Shown here one piece after another: positions 15,475 through 24,825 of a stretch of 35,154 nucleotides of DNA. A program made the translations under genes and the position numbers. The DNA lies in the NCBI GenBank assembly GCA_944392715.1, contig CALXXQ010000130.1, positions 1 through 35,154 of the forward strand, given 5' to 3'. Under the pieces are notes generated by a model, which saw only the letters and a list, made by a program, of their open reading frames with translations, was not told the DNA's origin and did no database searches. Position 1 is the stretch's first letter, and each line of letters begins with the position of its first letter. The DNA is from an uncultured Brachyspira sp. (lineage in GTDB: Bacteria; Spirochaetota; Brachyspiria; Brachyspirales; Brachyspiraceae).

Positions 15475-16329
15475 ATGGTATACATTAAATCTTGTAAGGG
15501 CGTTTATAAAAATCAAAAGACTAATATGCCTGCTTCAGATTTGGCTTTAATGCCTATTAATGAAGTAATAAAGGATATTAATCCTGATAATATAGATGCT
15601 ATTCTTTGTGCTACGGTTACTAAAGATTATGTTTATCCTTCTACTGCATGTATTTTAGCAGGAAAAATTAAAGCTTCTAATGCTTTTTGTTTTGATATAG
15701 AAAGTGATTTTACAGGATTTTTATCAGCATTAAGATTGGCTTATGCTTTTATCAAAAGTAACAGATATAAAAATATATTGGTAGTTGCTACTGAATCTTT
15801 TTATATATGCGATGATGAAAATAGATTTGACGATGCCAGCGTAGCAGCTTTAGTTACTAATGAAAAATCTGATATGCAAATAGACTTTATTGATTCTGTA
15901 ACTGATGGTAGTGCTTTAGAAAACTGCTATATTCCAATGGGAGGAACTGCTAAACCATATACTAAAGAAGGTGTGCTAAATAAAGAACATTTTATTTCCA
16001 TAAAAAACAGCAGTATTTTTGAAGAGGAAGCTAAAAAAGCTGGTCTATATGTTAAAGATATTTTATCTTCTAACAATATAGAACCTAATTTTTATATACC
16101 ATCTTATTCTACACAAAATGCTTATGATGCATTTGTTAATGCTTTATCAGTAAATAAAGATGTAGTATATTCTAAAATGGAAAATGCTAATTCATCTTTA
16201 AGTGCTTCAGCAGGAGTAGCATTGTCTATGGCTTTAGAAGATGGTTTTATAAAGAAAAACAGTAAGGTAGCTATATGCGGCTATGGAAGTGGTTACACAA
16301 AATCCGTGGCTGTAATTTCTATAAATTAA
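15475..16329 (+). CDS. FabH-like ketoacyl synthase III homologue lacking catalytic Cys and His
   Basis: This 284-aa protein has the thiolase fold and occupies the usual fabH slot after plsX. It aligns with FabH through AILCATVTKDYVYPSTAC (near 42-59), DIESDFTGFLSALRLAYAF, FDDASVAALV and IPSYSTQNAYDAF, and ends ICGYGSGYTKS. In active FabH the second block reads D-I-x-x-x-C-x-G-F; here position 79 is Phe. The catalytic His of the IPHQAN motif is Ser210; the Asn of GN(T/S)S is kept (Asn239). It also lacks about 35 N-terminal residues including the segment with the RTGI motif. It is intact in frame with normal composition, so it is not decaying visibly. A non-catalytic or altered role is likely. 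Confidence 0.78.
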   Translation: MVYIKSCKGVYKNQKTNMPASDLALMPINEVIKDINPDNIDAILCATVTKDYVYPSTACILAGKIKASNAFCFDIESDFTGFLSALRLAYAFIKSNRYKNILVVATESFYICDDENRFDDASVAALVTNEKSDMQIDFIDSVTDGSALENCYIPMGGTAKPYTKEGVLNKEHFISIKNSSIFEEEAKKAGLYVKDILSSNNIEPNFYIPSYSTQNAYDAFVNALSVNKDVVYSKMENANSSLSASAGVALSMALEDGFIKKNSKVAICGYGSGYTKSVAVISIN

Positions 16330-16347
16330 TACTAATTAGTATTAATT
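16324..16347. promoter_or_regulatory. 24-bp perfect palindrome before rnfC
   Basis: A perfect 24-bp palindrome centred between 16335 and 16336 (core ATACTAATTAGTAT) begins within the last codons of the FabH-like gene, spans its stop, and ends 26 nt before rnfC. It contains two C-G pairs at its core, so it is not pure A/T. It may be a regulator site or fold into an RNA hairpin separating the lipid genes from rnf. Confidence 0.55.
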
Positions 16348-16373
16348 AACTTAATTAAGTGAAGGATTGATAT

Positions 16374-17681
16374 ATGAAATTAGCTAAATTTCGTTTTGGT
16401 GGAATTCATCCGCATGACAGTAAGGATACAGCTGATGTATCTTCATCAACTTTATCCAATCCCCCTAAAAGTGTTTTAATATCTATGTCTCAACATATCG
16501 GTGCACCAGCTAAGATATTAAAAAATAAAGGGGACAAAGTAGAGAGAGGCGAACTTATAGGTGAAGCCAATGGTTATGTATCAGGTAATGTTTATTCATC
16601 TGTTACAGGTACAGTAGCATCAGCAGAAATTGCTCCTCCGCCTTTGGGACGCGGAGCTAATGCTTTACTTATCAATGTTGATAGTAATGCTGATAACTTG
16701 GCTTATTTTGAAAGTTCAGATTACATGTCTATGCCTGCAGAAGAAATGTCTAAAAAGATTCAGAAAGCTGGTATAGTTGGTATGGGAGGTGCAACTTTCC
16801 CTGCTCATGTTAAAGTAGATGGTGCTGCTAAAGGCGGCGGAGATACTTTAATAATTAACGGGGTTGAATGTGAGCCTTATATAACAAGTGACTATAGGCT
16901 TATGATGGAGCACACAGAGGACTTATTTAAAGGAATTGAAATTTTAAGAAAAATTATACCTTCCATCAAAAAAACTATTGTAGGTATAGAAAATAATAAG
17001 CCTAAAGCAATAGAAGAAATGTCTAAAATAGGAAAAGACCATAATGTTGAAGTTATGCCTCTAAGACTAAGATATCCTCAGGGGGCAGAAAAAATGCTCA
17101 TAGAAGCTACTACTGGAAGAGTTGTTCCTGTAAGTAAATTACCTATGGATGTTGGTGTTATAGTAGTTAATATTGCTACTCTTTATGCTATATATGAAGC
17201 TGTAGCAAAGGATAAGCCTCTTATAGAAAGACTTGTTACTGTATCAGGCGATGCTATTAAAGAACATAAAAATGTATGGCTTCCTTTAGGAACTCCTATA
17301 TCTCATGTTGTAGAAGAATGCGGCGGAATTACTGCTGAAAATGTGCTTATACTTGCTGGAGGACCTATGATGGGTGCAAGCGTACCTAATCTTGATCAAT
17401 GTGTTAATAAAGGTACTAACTCTTTACTTTTCTTAAATAAAGATAAAATGCCTAAAGAAGTAGAATATCCTTGTATTAAATGCGGAAGATGCGGAAATGC
17501 TTGTCCTCTAAAATTATCTCCTACTGAAATTGCTCATACTGCTAAAGCTAAGATTAAAGATAAATTGAATGATTTAGATATAGCAACATGTTTTGAATGC
17601 GGCTGCTGTACTTATATATGTCCTTCAAAAATACCTTTAGTTCAGTGGATTAGATTTGGTAAAGACTTGTTAAGAAGATAA
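16374..17681 (+). CDS. rnfC: Rnf electron transport complex subunit C
   Basis: RnfC is the soluble Fe-S and flavin/NADH-binding subunit of the ion-pumping ferredoxin:NAD+ oxidoreductase at the inner membrane. The 435-aa product starts with the RnfC/NqrF-like barrel (FRFGGIHPHDSKD, then GDKVERGELIGEANGYVSG), continues with GMGGATFPAHVK and NGVECEPYITSDYR for FMN/NADH binding, and ends with two 4Fe-4S motifs at Cys 367/370/373/377 and 406/409/412/416. AAGGA precedes the ATG. It is first of three rnf genes, with rnfD 14 nt downstream. Confidence 0.95.
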   Translation: MKLAKFRFGGIHPHDSKDTADVSSSTLSNPPKSVLISMSQHIGAPAKILKNKGDKVERGELIGEANGYVSGNVYSSVTGTVASAEIAPPPLGRGANALLINVDSNADNLAYFESSDYMSMPAEEMSKKIQKAGIVGMGGATFPAHVKVDGAAKGGGDTLIINGVECEPYITSDYRLMMEHTEDLFKGIEILRKIIPSIKKTIVGIENNKPKAIEEMSKIGKDHNVEVMPLRLRYPQGAEKMLIEATTGRVVPVSKLPMDVGVIVVNIATLYAIYEAVAKDKPLIERLVTVSGDAIKEHKNVWLPLGTPISHVVEECGGITAENVLILAGGPMMGASVPNLDQCVNKGTNSLLFLNKDKMPKEVEYPCIKCGRCGNACPLKLSPTEIAHTAKAKIKDKLNDLDIATCFECGCCTYICPSKIPLVQWIRFGKDLLRR

Positions 17682-17695
17682 TTAAGGAGATAATA

Positions 17696-18793
17696 ATGAA
17701 ATTTTATACAGAATCATCTCCACATATAAAAGATGGAGATACTACCAATAAGATAATGACAAGAGTTATTATAGCTCTTTTACCTGCTGTTATATATAGT
17801 ATAGTGTTATTCGGAGCAAAAGTCATTGTATTATATTTAGCTTCAATTATAACTTGTGTACTTTCTACTGTAATTGTTAAAAAAGTAAGAAAAAAACCTT
17901 TAATTCCTGATTATGCTGTTTTTGTTACTGCGATACTTTTGGTTATGACTCTTCCTCCTTCAGCTACTGTAACTATGGTTGTAATAGGCGGTGTAATTGC
18001 TATAGTTTTTGCAAAAGAAGTATTTGGCGGATTAGGTACTAACATATTTAACCCTGCTTTAGTTGGAAGAGCTTTTTTACAAGTTGCTTTCCCTGCTCAA
18101 ATGACTATGTATAGTGCACCTGTAAGAGTTCCTTTTATGGGAGTATTTGAAAATATAGTTAAAGATTTAAACTTGACTGTTTCAGGAGCAACTCAGGCTT
18201 TAGATGCTGCAAATGCTTTAACATCTGCAACACCTTTAACTTTCTTAAAATTTAATGCTATTGATTTCGGCGGTTCTTTAGCTTCTCAAATACAAATAGA
18301 ATCTCATTATTATTTACAAATGCTATTAGGAAGTACTGCTGGTGCTATAGGTGAAACTTCTTTCTTATTGCTTTTAATAGGCGGTATATATTTGCTTATT
18401 ACTAATACTATAGATTGGAGAATACCTGCTGGAATGTTTATATCATTAGTAGTTGTAAGCTTATTATTATGTTTAGGAATGCCTGGTAAAGTTGCTTCTC
18501 CTATATACCAAGTATTAGCTGGAGGTTTTGCTTTAGGTGCATTCTTTATGGCTACTGATATTGTTACTTGCCCTTCAAGCCATGTAGGTGCTTGGATATA
18601 TGCTCTTTTAATAGGTGCTGTACTAGCTATATTAAGAGCATTTGGTTCTTCTCCAGAGTATATGATGTATTCTATACTTATAGGAAATATGTTTATGCCT
18701 TTAATTGCTATGCTTACTCGTCCTATGCCTGTTGGTAAAAAAGAGTTAATAGCTATTAATAAGGCTAATGCTCAAAAAGAGGGAGGTAAATAA
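17696..18793 (+). CDS. rnfD: Rnf electron transport complex subunit D
   Basis: This 365-aa integral membrane subunit of Rnf carries covalent FMN and belongs to the NqrB/RnfD family. Visible landmarks are MTLPPSATV, the conserved GGLGTNIFNPALVGRAF block (111-127), the SATPLT motif whose Thr179 is the likely FMN-phosphoester residue, and FMATDIVTCPSS near the C-terminus. About nine membrane helices are apparent. It lies 14 nt after rnfC and 2 nt before rnfG. Confidence 0.94.
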   Translation: MKFYTESSPHIKDGDTTNKIMTRVIIALLPAVIYSIVLFGAKVIVLYLASIITCVLSTVIVKKVRKKPLIPDYAVFVTAILLVMTLPPSATVTMVVIGGVIAIVFAKEVFGGLGTNIFNPALVGRAFLQVAFPAQMTMYSAPVRVPFMGVFENIVKDLNLTVSGATQALDAANALTSATPLTFLKFNAIDFGGSLASQIQIESHYYLQMLLGSTAGAIGETSFLLLLIGGIYLLITNTIDWRIPAGMFISLVVVSLLLCLGMPGKVASPIYQVLAGGFALGAFFMATDIVTCPSSHVGAWIYALLIGAVLAILRAFGSSPEYMMYSILIGNMFMPLIAMLTRPMPVGKKELIAINKANAQKEGGK

Positions 18794-18795
18794 TT

Positions 18796-19368
18796 ATGAA
18801 AAAAGAAGTTGGTTATACTGCAGTTATATCTGTTACTATTACAGCATTACTTGCTGGATTTTTACTTTCTTTTGTATATTCTTCTTTTGAAAAAGATATT
18901 CTAGCTAATAATGAAAAAACTGTACTTAATGGTGTTAAAGCCGTTATAGACGGAGCTGATGAGCTTGAAGGACCTTTAACTGAAAACTCTGCTTATCCTT
19001 ATTATATTGGAAAAAAAGCTGATGGAACTGTTGTTGGTTATGCTATGCTTTCTTCTGCTGGCGGATATAATGGACAAAATAAAATATTAGTTGGTTTCGA
19101 TGCTGATGTTACTAAAATTACTGCTATAGTTGTTACTGAGCAGGCTGAAACTCCTGGTCTTGGTGATAAAATTACTGAAGCAGCGTTTAGAGATCAGTTC
19201 AAAGACAAAAGTTCTGTTATTTCTTTAAGCGTTGTTAAAGGTGTAAAACCTGAAGAAGCTGGAGAATCTGAAATAGCTGCTATTAGCGGTGCTACTATAT
19301 CTTCTACTTCTGTAGTTACTGCTGTTAATAGTGCTAAAGATGAGGCTATTAATTTATTTAAAAATTAA
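18796..19368 (+). CDS. rnfG: Rnf electron transport complex subunit G
   Basis: This 190-aa protein has an N-terminal membrane anchor (residues about 8-30) and a periplasm-facing FMN-binding domain. EQAETPGLGDKI (115-126) and SGATISSTSVV, with Thr167 as the covalent FMN site, are the family signatures. It starts 2 nt after rnfD. A terminator follows at once, so rnfE, rnfA and rnfB, normally next in rnfCDGEAB clusters, are not part of this operon. Confidence 0.94.
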   Translation: MKKEVGYTAVISVTITALLAGFLLSFVYSSFEKDILANNEKTVLNGVKAVIDGADELEGPLTENSAYPYYIGKKADGTVVGYAMLSSAGGYNGQNKILVGFDADVTKITAIVVTEQAETPGLGDKITEAAFRDQFKDKSSVISLSVVKGVKPEEAGESEIAAISGATISSTSVVTAVNSAKDEAINLFKN

Positions 19369-19390
19369 TATTTAATATTAAAAATACAAA

Positions 19391-19424
19391 AGGCTTATAA
19401 GTTATCTTATAAGTCTTTTTATTT
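19391..19424 (+). terminator. Terminator of the rnfCDG operon
   Basis: AGGCTTATAAG (19391-19401) pairs with CTTATAAGTCT (19406-19416) around a 4-nt loop, followed by TTTT and more T-rich sequence. The opposite strand also has a T-run after the stem, so it may stop the convergent TPR gene too. Confidence 0.85.
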
Positions 19425-19507
19425 ATCTCTAATTCCATGCCGCTATTTATTTGAAGATAGATTACAAATAATTACTTTTTTATATTTAAAGCTTAATTAT
19501 TAAAGAT

Positions 19508-21904
19508 TTAATTAAAATTAATTGCGTTTTTTGTACAAAACTCTTTGGCAGTTTCTATATTTTCTATTGCTAAAGATATAAGACATTTCTCTACTAATTT
19601 TTTATCTTCTTTATTAGCAAACTTATAAGCATTTTCAAAATAATTATAAGCTTTATAATTTAATTTATCATAGCTATTATTAATTCTATCAAATTGTATA
19701 TTAATATAAGCTAAACTATTATATGCTAAAGCATGTTTATCATTTAATTTCAAAGCCTCATTAAAATAAGATAAAGCTTCATTATAATATTTATGAGCAT
19801 TTTCTAAATCATTAATTGATAAATAAATATTAGCCAATTTAGTTGTAGTGTATCCCATACTGTCATATATAGATGCATTATTAAAATTATCATCTATTTT
19901 AAGAGCTAAACCCTTTTCATAGCATAATAAAGCATCTTTAAGTAAATCCATAGCCCTCTCTATATTATTATTTCTAAACTCATTATTAGAATATTTTGTC
20001 TTTGAAAAACCTATTCCATTATAAGCATTTGCATATTTAGGATTAATTTCTAATGCCCTAATATAATCCTCATAAGCTTCATTATAAAGCTTTAATTCTA
20101 CCTTACTAAGTCCCCTATTATAATAAGCATCAATAGAAGAATTATCAAGCTCTATAACTTTTGTATAATATTCAATAGCTTTTTCATAGTCTTTTAAATA
20201 ATCATAACATACAGCTATATTAAAATATGTATCAGGATTATCCTTATCTAATTCTAAAGCTTTATTAAAATCTTCTATAGCTTCATTATATAAATCAATT
20301 TCCATTTTAGATAAAGCCATATTATAATAAGGATCAGCAGATGTAGGATCAAGTTCTATAACTATTTTATAATATTTAATAGCATTTTCATAATCTCCTA
20401 AAGAATCATATGATAATGCTATATGATAATTGGCATATACACTTTCATCATCAAGCTCTACAACTCTCTTAAAATCTTTTATAGCCAAATCATATTTTTG
20501 TGTTCTATAATATATCAATCCTCTCTCATTATAAGCATCAATATATTCATTATCAAGTTCAATAGCTTTATTGATAAACTCCATAGCCTCATCCAATTCA
20601 TTTAAATATGAATTGGTAAGTCCTCTGAAATAATAAAACTCGCTGTCTCCGTCATATAATGAAATAGCCTTGTCAAAATCTTCTATAGATTCTTTATATA
20701 AATGCATTCTTCCTTTTAATAATGCTCTATTATTATATAGATATGCATCTTTTGGATTTAATTCTATAGCCATATTATAATCTAATAAAGCTTCATCATA
20801 CATATTAAGTTCATTTTTTATAAGAGCTCTATTATTATATGAATAAGCATCATTAGGATTTAATTCTATAGCCTTAGTATAATCAATCAAAGCATCTTCA
20901 TATAATTGCAATGATTCTTCAGCTAAAGCTCTATTATAATAAGAATAATATATAGAATCATCTATTTCTATAATTTTTGTATAACAATTTATAGCTTCTC
21001 TATAATTTCCTAATTTGTATTCAAGAAGTCCCATATCATTATATATATTTATAACATTATCATCTGAAGTTTCTAATGCCTTTTTATAATCAGCCATAGC
21101 GTCTAAATATAATTTTAAGCTATTTTTTGAAAGCCCTCTGAAATAGTATGCACTTGAAAAATTAATATCCAAATCTATTACTTTATCAAAATCTCTAATA
21201 GCCTCCTCATAAAGGCCTAAAAAAAATTCGCTTAAACCTTTAGAATAATATGCCTCACTGTCATCATCTTTAAGCTCTACAAGTTTAGTAAAATCTGATA
21301 ATGCTTCTTCATATCTATTTAAATAACGTTTGGAATGACCTCTATAATAATAAACATCATAAATACTATCATTAATGCTTATGAATTTATCAAAATTTTC
21401 AATAGCTTCTTTATATCTATACAAATGAAAATAACCAAGTCCCTTATAATATATAGCCTCAATATCATTAGGATCAAATTCAAGAACCTTATCAAAATCC
21501 TTAATACCATCTTCATACAATTTTAAATAAGATTTGCAATGTCCCCTAAGATAATATGCACCTATTTTATCAGGAAGTAACTCTATAACCTTATTAAAAT
21601 CTTTTATAGCCTCTTCATACTCTCTAAGATTATATTTAGATATAGCTCTATTATAATATGCATCTACTAAAGTATTATGAGTTCTGTTCATTATATCTTC
21701 ATCAATATTGCCCTCTTCCTCTTCATTATCATCAACATCACTGTATATTATGAACTCCTCATCAGAATATGCTATAATGTCTTTATTGTATATATCTATA
21801 ATTTTATCTAAATATTCTATAGCTAATTTATAATTATTATTATTGAAAGCCTCATGCCCCAAGTCAAATAATCTCTTTATATTCATTTTATCATCATTAT
21901 TCAT
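19508..21904 (-). CDS. Giant tetratricopeptide repeat protein
   Basis: This 798-aa protein is almost entirely TPR. From about residue 75 there are some 16 consecutive 34-residue units of the form AYYNRGLSK-x-LxxYxEAIxDFxKxIELDP, with further irregular units at both ends. It has no signal peptide or membrane segment, so it is probably a cytoplasmic scaffold. The start is ATG 21904, with GGAG 9 nt upstream; an in-frame TTG at 21934 would place that GGAG inside the gene. Partners cannot be deduced. It is alone on its strand, between the rnf operon and the 2-oxoacid oxidoreductase operon. Confidence 0.85.
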   Translation of the reverse strand: MNNDDKMNIKRLFDLGHEAFNNNNYKLAIEYLDKIIDIYNKDIIAYSDEEFIIYSDVDDNEEEEGNIDEDIMNRTHNTLVDAYYNRAISKYNLREYEEAIKDFNKVIELLPDKIGAYYLRGHCKSYLKLYEDGIKDFDKVLEFDPNDIEAIYYKGLGYFHLYRYKEAIENFDKFISINDSIYDVYYYRGHSKRYLNRYEEALSDFTKLVELKDDDSEAYYSKGLSEFFLGLYEEAIRDFDKVIDLDINFSSAYYFRGLSKNSLKLYLDAMADYKKALETSDDNVINIYNDMGLLEYKLGNYREAINCYTKIIEIDDSIYYSYYNRALAEESLQLYEDALIDYTKAIELNPNDAYSYNNRALIKNELNMYDEALLDYNMAIELNPKDAYLYNNRALLKGRMHLYKESIEDFDKAISLYDGDSEFYYFRGLTNSYLNELDEAMEFINKAIELDNEYIDAYNERGLIYYRTQKYDLAIKDFKRVVELDDESVYANYHIALSYDSLGDYENAIKYYKIVIELDPTSADPYYNMALSKMEIDLYNEAIEDFNKALELDKDNPDTYFNIAVCYDYLKDYEKAIEYYTKVIELDNSSIDAYYNRGLSKVELKLYNEAYEDYIRALEINPKYANAYNGIGFSKTKYSNNEFRNNNIERAMDLLKDALLCYEKGLALKIDDNFNNASIYDSMGYTTTKLANIYLSINDLENAHKYYNEALSYFNEALKLNDKHALAYNSLAYINIQFDRINNSYDKLNYKAYNYFENAYKFANKEDKKLVEKCLISLAIENIETAKEFCTKNAINFN

Positions 21905-22073
21905 ATATAATATCTCCAAATATATATGCTGCAAATATCATTATATATAAAAATATAATAATTACTATATATAATTTTAATTTTAGCTAGTTATTACTAT
22001 AATATACTGTAATAATAGTAAATATTATTCATTGATTTATTTTCATTTTCACTCTATATATTATAATAATTTT

Positions 22074-22101
22074 TTGACAAACAATTTTTTTTAAATATAA
22101 T
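22074..22101 (+). promoter_or_regulatory. Strong promoter of the 2-oxoacid oxidoreductase operon
   Basis: Consensus TTGACA (22074-22079) and consensus TATAAT (22096-22101) are 16 nt apart. The leader to the first ATG is about 55 nt and ends with a strong AAGGAGGA. Both boxes are perfect, implying high expression of this catabolic enzyme. Confidence 0.8.
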
Positions 22102-22162
22102 ATACTATTATGATAATTATTATATTATAATAAAGTTTAATATCAATAATGAAGGAGGAAAT

Positions 22163-22396
22163 ATGGCTAAAGGTAGAATTGATATTGATAGAGAACAATG
22201 TAAAGGATGTTCCAACTGCATATCTGTTTGTCCAACTAAAATATTATATTTAGATAAAGAAAATATGAATTCTTGGGGATACTACCCTGCTGCTGTTACT
22301 GACATGGAAAAATGCATAGGATGCGCTAATTGTGCTATGATGTGCCCAGATTTATGCATAACTGTAGAGAGATTAGATAAGGAGGTAAGTAAATAA
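22163..22396 (+). CDS. 2-oxoacid:ferredoxin oxidoreductase, delta (ferredoxin-like) subunit
   Basis: This 77-aa protein carries two 4Fe-4S motifs, CKGCSNCISVCP (near 13-24) and CIGCANCAMMCP (near 50-61). It passes electrons from the thiamine site to ferredoxin in four-subunit KorDABC/VorDABC enzymes. The ATG of the next gene overlaps its stop by one base (TAATG), indicating coupled translation. Confidence 0.92.
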   Translation: MAKGRIDIDREQCKGCSNCISVCPTKILYLDKENMNSWGYYPAAVTDMEKCIGCANCAMMCPDLCITVERLDKEVSK

Positions 22397-23454
22397 TGGC
22401 TAGAACATTGATGAAAGGAAATGAGGCTATGGCTACTGCGGCTATTGCTGCAGGATGCAAATGCTTTTTTGGATACCCTATAACTCCTCAAAATGAAATA
22501 CCTGAATTTATGTCTAAAGCGATGTATGAATCAGGCGGTACATTTGTGCAGGCAGAAAGTGAGGTTGCCGCTATTAATATGGTTTATGGCGCAGGCGGTG
22601 CTGGAGTTAGAGCTATGACTTCTTCTTCTTCTCCTGGTATAGCATTAAAACAAGAAGGAATATCATATCTTGCTGGTTCTGAGGTACCTGCTGTTATACT
22701 TAATGTTATGAGAGGAGGACCTGGACTTGGAAGTATACAGCCTGCTCAAAGTGATTATAATATGATGACTAGAGGCGGCGGAGACGGGGATTATAATTGT
22801 CCTGTACTAGCACCTGCTGATTTACAGGAAGCTGCTGATATGATAATGGAGGCTTTTGATATAGCTGATCATTATAGAACTCCTGTTTATGTGGCTGCTG
22901 ACGGATATATTGGTCAAATGATGGAACCTGTAGATATAGTATATAAGCCTAAATATGAGATAAAAGAAAAAACTTGGGCTGCTTGCGGAAAAAGAGGCAA
23001 AAGAGAAAAAAATAATATTATTAACTCTCTTTATTTAGAGCCTGAATTATTATATGAACATAATCTTCATTTGCAGAAGAAATATGATGAAATAAAAGAA
23101 AAAGAAGCAAGAGCTGAAAAATATTATACTGATGATGCTGAACTTATATTTGTTTCTTATGGTACTATGTCAAGAGTTGTAAGAGGTGTTGTTGATAAGC
23201 TTAGAGAAGAAGGCAAAAAAGCTGGTATGATTCGTCCTCAAACTTTATGGCCTTTCCCTGTAAAAGCATTCGATAATCCTAGTTGCAAAATGTATGTAAG
23301 TATTGAAATGAGTATGGGGCAGATGGTTGATGATATAAAACTTGCTATAGAATGTGATGTGCCTGTTAAATTTTATGGAAAAGCTGGAGGATTAGTTCCT
23401 ACTGCTCATGAGATAATAGATAATGTAAGAGGTTTTGCTGGAGGTTTAATATGA
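22396..23454 (+). CDS. vorB: 2-oxoacid:ferredoxin oxidoreductase alpha subunit (VorB/KorA type)
   Basis: This 352-aa subunit begins MARTLMKGNEAMATAAIAAG and has CFFGYPITPQNEIPEFM, EVAAINMVYGAGGAG, and MTSSSSPGIALKQEG, the pyrimidine-binding half of the thiamine-diphosphate enzyme family. The overall pattern is closest to subunits called 3-methyl-2-oxobutanoate dehydrogenase VorB, acting on branched-chain 2-oxoacids; 2-oxoglutarate as substrate (KorA) cannot be excluded from sequence. It overlaps delta by 1 nt and beta by 4 nt, so subunits are made in fixed ratio. Confidence 0.9.
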   Translation: MARTLMKGNEAMATAAIAAGCKCFFGYPITPQNEIPEFMSKAMYESGGTFVQAESEVAAINMVYGAGGAGVRAMTSSSSPGIALKQEGISYLAGSEVPAVILNVMRGGPGLGSIQPAQSDYNMMTRGGGDGDYNCPVLAPADLQEAADMIMEAFDIADHYRTPVYVAADGYIGQMMEPVDIVYKPKYEIKEKTWAACGKRGKREKNNIINSLYLEPELLYEHNLHLQKKYDEIKEKEARAEKYYTDDAELIFVSYGTMSRVVRGVVDKLREEGKKAGMIRPQTLWPFPVKAFDNPSCKMYVSIEMSMGQMVDDIKLAIECDVPVKFYGKAGGLVPTAHEIIDNVRGFAGGLI

Positions 23455-24185
23455 TAGTATTTGAAAAGTCAAAGGGATTGAGTGATGCTAGGACACATTA
23501 TTGTCCTGGCTGTATGCATGGTACTTCACAGAGAATAATAGCTGAATGTTTAGAAGAACTTAATGTATTAGAAAGATCTGTAGGAATAGCTTCTGTTGGA
23601 TGTTCTGTACTTGCTTATAAATATTTTTCATGCGATATGCAGCAGGCAGCACATGGAAGAGCACCAGCTGTTGCTACAGGAGTAAAAAGAGCTGTACCAG
23701 ACAGTATTGTATTTACTCTTCAAGGAGACGGAGACTTGGCTGCTATTGGTACTGCTGAAATAATACATGCGGCTGCAAGAGGAGAAAATATCACTGTAAT
23801 ATTCTTAAATAATGCTATTTATGGAATGACAGGCGGTCAGATGGCTCCTACTACATTAGAAGGTCAAAGAACAACTACAACACAAGCTGGAAGAGATTTT
23901 CATAGAGCTGGAAAACCTATAAGAGTATGCGAAATGCTTGCTACTTTGGAAGGAGCTACTTTTGTTGAGAGAGTTTCATTAGATAGTCCTGCTAATATTA
24001 GAAAAGCAAAAATGGCTACTAAAAAAGCATTTGAAAATCAGATTGCAGGAAAAGGTTTTTCTATAGTAGAAATGCTTACAAGCTGTACTACTAACTGGGG
24101 AATAGCTCCTACAGAATCGCATAAATGGATAAGAGAATATATGATACCTCATTATCCTCTTGGTAATTTTAGAAATGACGGTTAA
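23451..24185 (+). CDS. 2-oxoacid:ferredoxin oxidoreductase beta subunit (thiamine diphosphate binding)
   Basis: This 244-aa subunit binds thiamine diphosphate: GDGDLAAIGTAEIIHAAAR with the later LNNAIYGMTGGQ forms the GDG...NN magnesium/cofactor motif. The N-terminal CPGCMHG and a conserved SVGCSV segment provide Cys residues typical of this subunit. It performs 2-oxoacid decarboxylation and CoA-thioester formation with alpha. Its ATG overlaps the alpha stop by 4 nt, and gamma follows after 15 nt. Confidence 0.92.
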   Translation: MIVFEKSKGLSDARTHYCPGCMHGTSQRIIAECLEELNVLERSVGIASVGCSVLAYKYFSCDMQQAAHGRAPAVATGVKRAVPDSIVFTLQGDGDLAAIGTAEIIHAAARGENITVIFLNNAIYGMTGGQMAPTTLEGQRTTTTQAGRDFHRAGKPIRVCEMLATLEGATFVERVSLDSPANIRKAKMATKKAFENQIAGKGFSIVEMLTSCTTNWGIAPTESHKWIREYMIPHYPLGNFRNDG

Positions 24186-24200
24186 TAAAGGAGGAATTAT

Positions 24201-24755
24201 ATGAGTACAGAGAGAATAATTTTTGCAGGATTCGGAGGACAGGGAGTTATGTCTATGGGACAAATGATTGCTTATGCTGGCATGATAGAAAATAAGCATG
24301 TTACTTGGTGTCCTTCATATGGCCCTGAAATGAGAGGAGGTACTGCTAACTGTTCTGTTGTTGTAAGTGACGAGCTTGTTGGTTCTCCTATAATTTCTCA
24401 TGATGCAAATGCTGCTGTTATAATGAATCTTCCTTCACTTGCTAAATTTGAAAAAGATGTTCTTCCTAATGGAATACTACTTATAAACTCATCTTTAATA
24501 GATAAAAAAGCTTCAAGAGATGATATAAAAGTGGCCTATGTTGAAGCTAATAAAATTGCTGGAGATATAGGAAATCCAAAATCTGCAAATATGGTAATGC
24601 TTGGTGCTTTGCTTACACTTCATAATGTTGTATCATTTGATAGTGTTCAGCAGGCATTTTTGAAGGTATTTGGAGAGCGTAAGAAAGAATTTTTACCATC
24701 CAATGAAAAAGCTTTAAATGCAGGACGCGATGCTGTGAAAGATTTAGTTTCTTAA
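24201..24755 (+). CDS. 2-oxoacid:ferredoxin oxidoreductase gamma subunit
   Basis: This 184-aa subunit has the gamma-domain signature FAGFGGQGVMSMG (8-20) and SYGPEMRGGTANC, which bind CoA and complete the active enzyme. AAGGAGG precedes the ATG. Its last coding bases are duplicated 181 bp downstream along with the terminator; the gene itself is complete and ends KALNAGRDAVKDLVS. Confidence 0.92.
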   Translation: MSTERIIFAGFGGQGVMSMGQMIAYAGMIENKHVTWCPSYGPEMRGGTANCSVVVSDELVGSPIISHDANAAVIMNLPSLAKFEKDVLPNGILLINSSLIDKKASRDDIKVAYVEANKIAGDIGNPKSANMVMLGALLTLHNVVSFDSVQQAFLKVFGERKKEFLPSNEKALNAGRDAVKDLVS

Positions 24756-24793
24756 TTTTTTAATTAAAAAGTTTAAAATAAAAAATTACGAGT

Positions 24794-24825
24794 GCCTGCT
24801 ATTTGAAAAATGGCAGGCTCTTTTT
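24794..24825 (+). terminator. Terminator of the oxidoreductase operon, first copy
   Basis: GCCTGCTATTT (24794-24804) pairs with AAATGGCAGGC (24808-24818), one G-U pair, followed by TCTTTTT. An outer inverted repeat, AAAAAATTAC (24780-24789) with GTAATTTTTT (24830-24839), could lengthen the structure. Confidence 0.88.
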
